Positions 16,643-23,281 of a DNA stretch of 32,910 bases are shown here, piece by piece. A model generated the notes under the pieces. That model saw nothing but the letters and a program-made list of their open reading frames with translations. It did no database searches and was not told the origin of the DNA. Position 1 is the stretch's first letter. Every line of letters starts with the position of its first letter. Source of the stretch: Bacteroidales bacterium (GTDB lineage: Bacteria > Bacteroidota > Bacteroidia > Bacteroidales > JAFGHD01); the NCBI GenBank assembly GCA_016939365.1, contig JAFGHD010000017.1, positions 1 through 32,910 of the forward strand. The letters run 5' to 3'. The translations under genes and the position numbers were made by a program.

Positions 16643-18082
16643 TCAGACCTGATTGGTTTTCCATGCCCCCTTGCGAAAGACCATCCAGGCCACAAGCACC
16701 AGGAGCGATTCGGAAATGGTAATGGCATAGAACACTCCGCTTTCCCCTGTTCCGGCTCTGACGGCCAGCAGCCATGCCAGGGGTATTTCCACCAACCAGA
16801 AGCAGAGGAGGTTGATTTTGGTGGGGGTGATGGTATCACCTGCACCGTTGAATGCCTGCATGAGCACCATTCCCAGCCCGTAGGCAAAGAAACCGTAGCT
16901 GACAATCCTGAGTGCACGGGCTCCGATCCGGATCACCTCTTCATCCATCGTGAAGAGCTGGATGAACCAGGAGGGTATGATGATGAACAGCAGGCTGATG
17001 ATGCCGAGCATCACCATATTGATCCTTCCGGTGAACCAGACGGATTGTTCGGCACGGATGGGTTGACCGGCTCCCAGGTTCTGTCCCACGAGAGTCGAAG
17101 CCGCATTGCTCATCCCCCAGGAAGGGAGCAGCGAGAAGATGATCACCCGGATGGCGATCGTGTAACCGGCAACAGCCACACTCCCGAATCCGGAGACGAT
17201 ACGCATCAGCCCGATCCAGCTGGCCGTGGCAATGATGTTTTGCCCGATACCACCCAGTGACAGCCTGAATATCTTCAGAATGATCGCGGGATCAAAAACG
17301 AGTGAAGAGCGGTCCAGGCGAACCCGTGACCGTTTCCCCAGGAGGATCGTGAACTGATAGAGCACAGCCAGTCCCCTGCCGGTAGCTGTTGCGATAGCCG
17401 CACCGGTGATACCTAATTCAGGGAAGGGCCCCCATCCAAAGATCAGGCAGGGATCCAGAACGATATTCAGCATATTGGCCATCCACAACACCCGCATCGA
17501 GATGGCGGCATCGCCGGCACTGCGGAACACAGCGTTGATGATGAACAAAAGCATGATCAGGGTATTGCTTCCGAGCGCGATCACAGTATATCCATTCAGC
17601 TCATGGCTGATCTCATGCGATGCCCCCATCAACCGCAGCAGCTCTGATGACCACAGGATACCCACCAGTGCAAGGGGAATGGAAACGGCTGTACCGGCCA
17701 GAATGGCCTGGAAGGCAGACCTTCCGGCCAGTCCGGCCCGCTTTTCCCCGATCCTTCGGGATATTAAAGCCGACGTGGCCATGCTCAAACCGAACCCGAC
17801 GGCATATACAACAGTGACCAGCGATTCCGTAATGCCCACTGCGGCAACGGCCTCAGGCCCCAGCCTGGAAACAAAATAGATGTCTGCGACGGCAAAAACC
17901 GATTCCATCAGCATCTCCAGAACCATCGGGATGGATAAAAGAAAAATCGCACGGCTGAGACTTCCCGTGGTGAAATCCTGGTCCGTCCCCCTGATGGAGT
18001 CGGATAGATCGGAAAGAAATCTACGGAAATGGGGATGATCGGAAGCCGGCCGGCTATTGCGACTTGGGTATGGCTTTTTCAT
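16643..18082 (-). CDS. MATE family efflux transporter
   Basis: A 479-aa inner-membrane transporter with twelve hydrophobic segments in two similar halves. The first half has GSLSRAIFLLSIPMVLEM and ADIYFVSRLGPEAVAAVGI, the second GSVAVAGYTIAIRVIIF and GMSNAASTLVGQNLGAG, all characteristic of MATE proteins, which export cationic drugs or metabolites in exchange for sodium ions or protons. The substrate is unknown. The ATG at 18082 is preferred to an in-frame GTG at 18133; either leaves a polar cytoplasmic N-terminus of 30-45 residues. A 435-base gap upstream makes independent transcription likely. Confidence 0.92.
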   Translation of the reverse strand: MKKPYPSRNSRPASDHPHFRRFLSDLSDSIRGTDQDFTTGSLSRAIFLLSIPMVLEMLMESVFAVADIYFVSRLGPEAVAAVGITESLVTVVYAVGFGLSMATSALISRRIGEKRAGLAGRSAFQAILAGTAVSIPLALVGILWSSELLRLMGASHEISHELNGYTVIALGSNTLIMLLFIINAVFRSAGDAAISMRVLWMANMLNIVLDPCLIFGWGPFPELGITGAAIATATGRGLAVLYQFTILLGKRSRVRLDRSSLVFDPAIILKIFRLSLGGIGQNIIATASWIGLMRIVSGFGSVAVAGYTIAIRVIIFSLLPSWGMSNAASTLVGQNLGAGQPIRAEQSVWFTGRINMVMLGIISLLFIIIPSWFIQLFTMDEEVIRIGARALRIVSYGFFAYGLGMVLMQAFNGAGDTITPTKINLLCFWLVEIPLAWLLAVRAGTGESGVFYAITISESLLVLVAWMVFRKGAWKTNQV

Positions 18083-18517
18083 GTGATTCTCGTTTTCGTT
18101 TGACGAATGATTGACAAGGGGATAAATAATCACTTGATACTTCTGCCAGCAGGCAGGTAATGGCCGGTGATACGACCCTTACTGATGTGAAAAAGCCAAT
18201 TGTTTTCATGATTTTTGATTTTAAATAAGAGAATAAATGGAAAAATGTTGCGGTGTGAACCGCAGATAAAACGGGAATTCCGGCATCGCAAGCCGGCATT
18301 TCAGCCGTTTACAGGCAGACGGGGAACCGGGTAATAAACAGGAGTTTCATGATTCACTCCATTGGAGACCCCAAAAGTAAAAAATTATTCCGAATGCGGT
18401 AGAAAAAAATTAAAGACCGGTGATCACTGGATTTTCCATGAGCCTTGCAAGTAAAGAGATAGGAGACGATGAAGCCATATCCCACTCATGGCGCTGGATC
18501 AGTAGTGCTCCCGGAGA
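18083..18517. other. Intergenic region upstream of the MATE gene, 435 bases
   Basis: No gene is supported. Two hairpins stand close together: TGCGGT-GTGA-ACCGCA (18249-18264, a GNRA-type loop) and CCGGC-ATCGCAA-GCCGG (18280-18296). They could belong to a small RNA or to the leader of the MATE transcript. No exact TAnnTTTG box is seen near the MATE start. Confidence 0.45.
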
Positions 18518-19231
18518 TCACTCCTGAACGATACAGACCATCTGATCATCAATGCCTTTCCTTCCAAGGTACCTGAGGAAGATCCTTGCGACGGTCAGCG
18601 TGTCCATCTGGCAATACCTGACGATCCGCTCCAGATCATGATCCTTGTAATATGCATCGGCCACCATGCTCCCGTCCATATCCTCCTTCGGTGTCGGGAT
18701 GCCCAGCAAGGCCGCGAGAAGGTCAAGAGAGGTGTAGTTCTTGTAATCCCCGAATTTCCAAAGTTCCATCGTGTCGAGGTGCGAAACTTCCCAGGGCTTG
18801 CGGCCTGCTGTGTTCAGGATGTCGGGGATCGGGATACCTTGCACCAGCATTCTCCTGGAAAGATATGGAAAATCGAACTCTTTCCCGTTATGGGCACACA
18901 GGAGATGCTCCTGCGGAGGATAATGCTGCCGCAGCATATCTGCGAATCCATTCAGGAGATGATTCTCGTCGTCCCCGTAAAAGGACTTGATCCTGAATTC
19001 TTTGCCTCTGAGATATCCGGCTGAAATACAGATCACTTTTCCGAACTCAGCGTAAATACCTGCCCTATGAAAGAGCGAAGCCGGGGTGCCCTCCTCCGAC
19101 CTGTTGATCCTTTCGGACTTCTTATCCCAGTGTGACCGGAACGGCTCCGGGAGTGACAGGTAATCCGGAACCATTGGCACCGTTTCAATGTCAAGGAAAA
19201 GGATTTTTTCTGGTTGGATATGGTAAAGCAT
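18518..19231 (-). CDS. PolB-like predicted 3'-5' exonuclease (DEDDy type)
   Basis: A 237-aa cytoplasmic protein. The DEDD exonuclease motifs are present: FLDIET (Asp14, Glu16, Exo I), CAHNGKEFDFPYL (Exo II, about 115-127) and a C-terminal RYCQMDTLTVARIFLRY (Exo III, about 201-217). The stretch after DIET (VPMVPDYLSLPE) and the SLDLLAALLGIP region fit the family of stand-alone exonucleases related to the proofreading domain of DNA polymerase B. It should remove nucleotides from DNA 3' ends using two metal ions; its cellular role in Bacteroidota is not established to my knowledge. It starts 76 bases from the divergent lipoprotein gene. Confidence 0.88.
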   Translation of the reverse strand: MLYHIQPEKILFLDIETVPMVPDYLSLPEPFRSHWDKKSERINRSEEGTPASLFHRAGIYAEFGKVICISAGYLRGKEFRIKSFYGDDENHLLNGFADMLRQHYPPQEHLLCAHNGKEFDFPYLSRRMLVQGIPIPDILNTAGRKPWEVSHLDTMELWKFGDYKNYTSLDLLAALLGIPTPKEDMDGSMVADAYYKDHDLERIVRYCQMDTLTVARIFLRYLGRKGIDDQMVCIVQE

Positions 19232-19307
19232 ATTCCAGGATTTGGTTTGGCAGGTATAAAGATAGCAATAATGTACCCGGATGCAGGATAAACATTAAAT
19301 TTACATT

Positions 19308-20597
19308 GTGAAACAATGTTTCCGGATAGGAATTATGACCGGGCTGGTCCTTTTGGCAGCCTGCTTAAAGGAGGATAGGCAGGTCGACCCTGTGATCCGT
19401 ATCCTCAGCCCCTCTGCAGACCAGGCGTTTTCACTGCCCGACACCGTGCGTGTCTCCCTGTCTGTTGTCCATGAATCGGGCATCAGCCATCTCCGGACCG
19501 ATCTGACGGATGAATCGATGAACCCGCTGGGGCTATTCTGTGCTGTGCAGCCCGGCCAGTCAAGTTACGAAGGGTACTGCACTCTGCCGGTCAATGATGC
19601 CTCCCTGGAAAGCGGGTATTACTATGTGGCTGTTACCGCTTTGGGCGGGGGCAGTAGCACAAAGGCATACCGGAGAATATGGCTGAACGGGATACCGCAA
19701 ACATTCAGAAAACTGGTCGTGCTGACCGCTGAAACTTCAGGAAACGTGGGCGTTCAGGCATGGAGCCCTGACTCCAGCCAGGTAACCCTCGGCCAGATAA
19801 CGGGTGACCCTGTTTGCTCCGAGGTGGATTCGAGACACTCGATCCTTTACCTGGCCGGTAAAAACTCCATGAATCTGGCCGCATTCAGCCTTCCGGACCT
19901 TACTATGTTGTGGACCCTTCCCAACATGATCAATCCACCCAACCATGAACCGGGTTGCCTGTGGTTTGATGAGTACCTGTTTGTCACCTTCAGGAATGAA
20001 TACATCCGGGGATACGACCACCTGGGTCAGATTCGGTTCAATGTGCCGGCCGGGAGCCAGGAACGTTACAGCCTGATATGCCGGACAGATATGGAGATCG
20101 TGACAGTCAGACATGAGCCGGCCTCAGGTACCAGATACCTTGAGACCTATTATCTGGTGAGCAGCATGCTGAAACAGGAGCGATGGATCGGCTTTGTTCC
20201 GGAAGTGATGATCCCCCTACCCGGCGGGGGGGTGCTCATTGCATCTGACAAGCTCTCAGGGACGGGAAGTGAACTCTGGTATTACAATCCCCAATCCGAT
20301 GAGCTGGTTCTTTGCCTGGCGCTTCAGGAATCCGTGAACGATATGGTATGCCTGGAGCAGGAGCGGGTGTTGATTGCAACAGATCAACATATGGCTGAAT
20401 ATCAGACCATCACCACGAATTATAACGTCGTATCAGAAACAGGCGCTCAGATAATCAGGTTTGAACATCTGAACCGGTTTGTCGCTGCGATAGACAACGG
20501 ATCGTTGTACATTTTGAACTGGCCCGGTTATTCCCCCGTTAAGCAGTTCATAACGGACGGCCCGGTATTGGATGTCCTGTTGTTATACAATAAATGA
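19308..20597 (+). CDS. Lipoprotein with Ig-like domain and probable beta-propeller, function unknown
   Basis: A 429-aa lipoprotein. The start is a GTG at 19308 giving MKQCFRIGIMTGLVLLAAC, a proper signal with lipid Cys19; an ATG at 19335 would make the signal too short. After the anchor comes a beta-sandwich segment (about 25-135) with PVIRILSPSADQAFSLPDTVRVSL, like the Ig-type DUF4625-like modules of Bacteroidota lipoproteins. The remainder (about 140-429) is a series of four-strand units of propeller style (for example RHSILYLAGKNSMNLAAF, FDEYLFVTFRNEYIRGYD). No catalytic motif is visible. It is probably exposed at the envelope, perhaps in binding; nothing in the neighbours points to a pathway. 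Confidence 0.75.
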   Translation: MKQCFRIGIMTGLVLLAACLKEDRQVDPVIRILSPSADQAFSLPDTVRVSLSVVHESGISHLRTDLTDESMNPLGLFCAVQPGQSSYEGYCTLPVNDASLESGYYYVAVTALGGGSSTKAYRRIWLNGIPQTFRKLVVLTAETSGNVGVQAWSPDSSQVTLGQITGDPVCSEVDSRHSILYLAGKNSMNLAAFSLPDLTMLWTLPNMINPPNHEPGCLWFDEYLFVTFRNEYIRGYDHLGQIRFNVPAGSQERYSLICRTDMEIVTVRHEPASGTRYLETYYLVSSMLKQERWIGFVPEVMIPLPGGGVLIASDKLSGTGSELWYYNPQSDELVLCLALQESVNDMVCLEQERVLIATDQHMAEYQTITTNYNVVSETGAQIIRFEHLNRFVAAIDNGSLYILNWPGYSPVKQFITDGPVLDVLLLYNK

Positions 20598-20613
20598 CAG
20601 GGCGGGTATTCCC

Positions 20614-20802
20614 TCAGGCAACAAACTTGTTCTTCTTGGAATCCCAGCGGATATAGGTGGCTCCTGCATTTCGGGCAACAAATTCGCAATACTTGCGCGC
20701 CATTTCAGGTGCCCGCTTCAGGTATGATTCGTAGGTGATTCTCTTCCCTTTGTGTTTGTAAATCAGTGAGAGCCCTTTTTCGTTAATTTTTTCCTCTTTC
20801 AT
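20614..20802 (-). CDS. Small basic protein, 62 aa, unknown
   Basis: The frame 20802-20614 codes for a Lys/Arg-rich protein with an organised look: MKEEKINEKGLSLIYKHKGK, a helix YLKRAPEMARKYCEFVARN and a final strand pair ATYIRWDSKKNKFVA. There is no membrane segment and one cysteine. The even composition and lack of any competing gene support it as real, but I know no function. It converges on the lipoprotein gene (16-base gap). A 37-base nested inverted repeat stands 2 bases upstream of its ATG and could mask the start in the mRNA. Confidence 0.6.
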   Translation of the reverse strand: MKEEKINEKGLSLIYKHKGKRITYESYLKRAPEMARKYCEFVARNAGATYIRWDSKKNKFVA

Positions 20803-20804
20803 GC

Positions 20805-20841
20805 GCTAATGATCGTTGGTTGTTCCAACCGCGGCATTAGC
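20805..20841 (-). promoter_or_regulatory. Nested inverted repeat at the start of the 62-aa gene
   Basis: Outer arms GCTAATG (20805-20811) and CATTAGC (20835-20841) enclose inner arms GGTTG (20818-20822) and CAACC (20826-20830) with loop TTC. All pairs are perfect, with small internal loops of 6 and 4 bases. On the minus strand it ends 2 bases before the ATG, so it may act in the mRNA as a structure hindering initiation, or as a DNA operator. Confidence 0.5.
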
Positions 20842-21114
20842 AACGTTCGTGCCATTTATCATCTGCCTTTGATTTACAAATCGTTGTGATTTCGATATGA
20901 AATGAGGTGGTGGTTTTTGGAGAGGTGTTTATCGGATTGTGGAGAGTGTTCAACAAAATTGGTTGTGACCCATCATTTGATATTATACCTGGATCGGGAT
21001 TAATATGTTGGTATACAACAATCTATCTTCCATGCAATTTGGGCCCCACATCCCTATCAGCCTTGGACGGTCATTCCGGAAACGGAAAAAGGAACAGGGA
21101 GCTGGAGGATTGGT

Positions 21115-21122
21115 TAATTTTG
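21115..21122 (+). promoter_or_regulatory. -7 promoter box 4 bases before mnmD
   Basis: TAATTTTG matches TAnnTTTG exactly. With the ATG only 4 bases on, transcription would begin at or near the start codon, implying a leaderless mRNA, unless translation begins at the in-frame ATG 21145. Confidence 0.35.
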
Positions 21123-21126
21123 CATT

Positions 21127-21795
21127 ATGTGCCTGAAAATCCTCATGACCGGCGACGGGTCACACACGCTGCGTTCACCGGCTACCGGCGATACTTACCA
21201 CTCCATGTGCGGAGCCATCATGGAATCCATGCATGTTTACATCCATTCCGGCCTGGAATACATGAGTGGCAACAAATCCGGGATCCGGATATTTGAAATG
21301 GGCTTTGGTACCGGTCTGAATGCGTTGCTGACGCTTCAGTTTGCGGTTTCCAGACAGCTGAAGATATCTTATCACGCAGTGGATGATCATCCGATTCCGG
21401 TTGAAACCGCTGGCAGCTTGAATTATCCCGACCGGATCGTTATGGAGGGTGCCCGCCGGTTGTTTCACAGGATGCATGATTCACCCTGGGACCAGTGGCT
21501 CACAATCCACCCATCCTTAAGATTGTATAAGGAACGTGATGATATTGCCCGGATCAGCCTTCCGGACGGTCACTACGACCTGGTCTATTTTGATGCTTTC
21601 GGGCCTGATTATGCAACGGAATGCTGGACATACAGCGTCCTGGAAAGGATATATCATGCAATGAGAAAGGACGGGGTTTTAGTAACATATTCCTGCAAGG
21701 GTGCGGTGAGGCGGGATATGGTAAGGTGCGGATTCCGCATTGAAAAAATCCCGGCGTTTGGAAAGAAACGCCATATGATCCGGGCGATCAAATGA
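21127..21795 (+). CDS. mnmD: MnmD-type tRNA 5-aminomethyl-2-thiouridine methyltransferase
   Basis: A 222-aa SAM-dependent methyltransferase that matches the stand-alone equivalent of the MnmC methylase domain, which completes mnm5s2U at the tRNA wobble position. Family stretches: MTGDGSHTLRSP near the N-terminus, TYHSMCGAIMESMHVYI (about 23-39), the SAM-binding FEMGFGTGLNA (about 56-66), and YDLVYFDAFGPDYATECWT (about 152-170) with the substrate-site DAFGP. The last part (GVLVTYSCKGAVRRDM) is typical of Methyltransf_30 proteins. No FAD domain is fused. Its stop overlaps the NUDIX start (ATGA), so the two are translationally coupled. Confidence 0.88.
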   Translation: MCLKILMTGDGSHTLRSPATGDTYHSMCGAIMESMHVYIHSGLEYMSGNKSGIRIFEMGFGTGLNALLTLQFAVSRQLKISYHAVDDHPIPVETAGSLNYPDRIVMEGARRLFHRMHDSPWDQWLTIHPSLRLYKERDDIARISLPDGHYDLVYFDAFGPDYATECWTYSVLERIYHAMRKDGVLVTYSCKGAVRRDMVRCGFRIEKIPAFGKKRHMIRAIK

Positions 21796-22244
21796 ATATC
21801 TCGAAATTCAACATCCGTGTATACGGGATCCTGATCGATAGCGGCCGTGTCCTGCTGAGCGATGAACTGCGGCTCGGGATCAGGATGACCAAGTTCCCGG
21901 GAGGAGGGCTGCGTTTCGGGGAGGGAACCCGTCAGTGCCTTCAGCGTGAGTGTATGGAGGAGCTCGGTCAGCCTGTTAAAGTAGGCGAGCATATCTACAC
22001 GACTGATTATTTTCAACCAACGGAACTCCTGCCGGTAACCCAGCAGCTGATCAGCATCTATTACAGGATTTATGCCGGGAAGCATTTTCTTTTCAGGATT
22101 GCCCAAAAACCGTTTGACTTTGAGTCAGAGAAGGAAGGTGCCCAATCACTCAGGTGGGTAGAGCTGAAAGGCCTCCGCGCCACTGATCTTACTCTGCCGG
22201 TGGACCGCGTGGTGGCAGGAATGATTATCCGGTTGAGTGACTGA
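21792..22244 (+). CDS. NUDIX hydrolase
   Basis: A 150-aa protein with a NUDIX box: GGLRFGEGTRQCLQRECMEELG (about 36-57) fits Gx5Ex7REUxEExGU, with Arg/Glu residues that bind magnesium and cleave nucleoside diphosphate linkages. The N-terminal FNIRVYGILIDSGRVLLSDE is the usual first strand pair. The substrate is unknown; a house-cleaning role on modified or surplus nucleotides is a general guess for the superfamily. It overlaps mnmD by four bases and ends 8 bases before the stop of the convergent acylphosphatase gene, leaving no room for a terminator. Confidence 0.9.
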   Translation: MNISKFNIRVYGILIDSGRVLLSDELRLGIRMTKFPGGGLRFGEGTRQCLQRECMEELGQPVKVGEHIYTTDYFQPTELLPVTQQLISIYYRIYAGKHFLFRIAQKPFDFESEKEGAQSLRWVELKGLRATDLTLPVDRVVAGMIIRLSD

Positions 22245-22252
22245 CTTTGAGC

Positions 22253-22525
22253 TTAATGCAGGATATCAAAGGTTTTGAAGTGCTTCACTTCACCCTCTTC
22301 CTGCGTCATCCCGATCACCCGCGCCCACAGAGGTCCTTTGCTGCACCATGCCACGAAGGCTTCCAGCTGATCCTCCGGTCCTTCAGCTTCGATGCAGACT
22401 GACCCGTCATGATTGTTCTTGACGAATCCCCTGATCCCCAACTTGTAGGCGGTCTCCATGCATGTAAACCTGTATCCCACCTGCTGAACCTTGCCATTTA
22501 TCGTCAGCCTTACATTTTTGATCAT
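22253..22525 (-). CDS. acyP: Acylphosphatase
   Basis: A 90-aa protein, the normal length for the family. The ATG at 22525 gives MIKNVRLTINGKVQQVGYRF; the in-frame upstream start at 22558 would lie over the -7 box and add eleven odd residues. The phosphate loop GKVQQVGYR ends in the catalytic Arg (residue 19), and the catalytic Asn is in GFVKNNHDGSV (Asn37 or Asn38). It hydrolyses acyl phosphates such as acetyl or carbamoyl phosphate. The EAEGPEDQLEAFVAWCSKGP segment is typical. An exact TATCTTTG box 30 bases upstream supports its own promoter. Confidence 0.92.
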   Translation of the reverse strand: MIKNVRLTINGKVQQVGYRFTCMETAYKLGIRGFVKNNHDGSVCIEAEGPEDQLEAFVAWCSKGPLWARVIGMTQEEGEVKHFKTFDILH

Positions 22526-22555
22526 AGTATTGATTCTGGTTCTGGTAGGTGGAAT

Positions 22556-22563
22556 CAAAGATA
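22556..22563 (-). promoter_or_regulatory. -7 promoter box for acylphosphatase
   Basis: TATCTTTG on the minus strand, an exact TAnnTTTG match ending 30 bases before the ATG at 22525. It covers the alternative upstream start, which helps decide the gene start. Confidence 0.5.
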
Positions 22564-22592
22564 GTCATTTGTCAAGAGAAAAGGAAATTCCT

Positions 22593-23162
22593 TCAGACAG
22601 GCAGCCGTTTCCTGATCTGGGTGACAACCTGCTCAAAAACCTGCATGGGGGTGAGGGTACGCCACGACATGTCATTCAGCATACCACCGAAAACGATATA
22701 GTCGGTAATGAATGCACCCTCGAATTCCCTGATCACATGGTCCCGGAAGTTGATGCCTGCGATCCAGCCACCCTCAAGCTCTTCGTCCCATTCCTGGTAG
22801 TAATCGCTCTCGGATGAGTGAAAATTGAGCACATTGTCTCCAAGAAGTATGAATTTGTTGATTCCGTGCTCGCAAAGTATCTCCGCAACATTCCTCTTAA
22901 GGAACATGATATCATTGTAGAGGCAGTCATTCCACTCACCCAGAAGCTCAATGATGCAGAATCCGAGTCCGTAGTTTACATAGAGGATCTTGATATAGAG
23001 GGTGGCAGAGCCGATCTCATCCCACTGGGGGTGAATGTAGTAGTTATAGATCGTGTTGGAGAACTCGAACTCACTGTATTCCCTCTCGTAAAACGGAGAA
23101 AGGCTGTCTTCGGATGCTATGTACAGGTGCCTCCAGGAATAATGCGGTTCAATGTGGTGCAT
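22593..23162 (-). CDS. Unknown acidic, aromatic-rich 189-aa protein
   Basis: I do not recognise this protein. The ATG at 23162 (MHHIEPHYSWRHLYIASEDS) is chosen over an in-frame TTG further up. It has no signal peptide or membrane helix, is rich in Tyr, Trp, Glu and Asp, and reads as alternating strands and helices: a conspicuous FSNTIYNYYIHPQWDEIGSATLYIKILYV, a helix around residues 88-100, the strand NKFILLGDNVLNFHSSESDYYQEWDEE and GGWIAGINFRDHVIREF. The INKFILLGDNVLNFH piece resembles an alpha/beta fold core, but there is no known active-site pattern. A TACCTTTG box lies 27 bases upstream, so it is probably transcribed on its own and then into acyP. Confidence 0.75.
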   Translation of the reverse strand: MHHIEPHYSWRHLYIASEDSLSPFYEREYSEFEFSNTIYNYYIHPQWDEIGSATLYIKILYVNYGLGFCIIELLGEWNDCLYNDIMFLKRNVAEILCEHGINKFILLGDNVLNFHSSESDYYQEWDEELEGGWIAGINFRDHVIREFEGAFITDYIVFGGMLNDMSWRTLTPMQVFEQVVTQIRKRLPV

Positions 23163-23189
23163 TTTGATTACACTTCGCCAATTCTTCTG

Positions 23190-23197
23190 CAAAGGTA
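23190..23197 (-). promoter_or_regulatory. -7 promoter box for the 189-aa protein gene
   Basis: TACCTTTG on the minus strand, exact TAnnTTTG, ending 27 bases before the ATG at 23162. It overlaps the rejected TTG start at 23192. Confidence 0.5.
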
Positions 23198-23281
23198 ACG
23201 GAAGCTGAGATCATTTTCTTGTTTTAACAATTTCTTAACCTTTGGCCCGTGGCGGGTGCATACTGCAGGCAGACCGGGGAG

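Larger units (their letters stand above)
20803..21126. other. Divergent intergenic region, 324 bases
   Basis: It separates the 62-aa gene (-) and mnmD (+). It holds the nested inverted repeat at 20805-20841 and a -7 box at 21115-21122. A frame open from 20907 runs into mnmD in another phase; its translation shows no domain and it is not counted as a gene. Confidence 0.55.

Noticed and set aside
16625-17260. 211-codon plus-strand frame rich in His, Asp and Pro
   Set aside because: Antisense to the MATE gene; composition is the usual mirror of a membrane protein gene.
20907-21296. 129-codon frame before and overlapping mnmD
   Set aside because: Begins at a non-ATG codon, overlaps mnmD in another phase and has no recognisable features.
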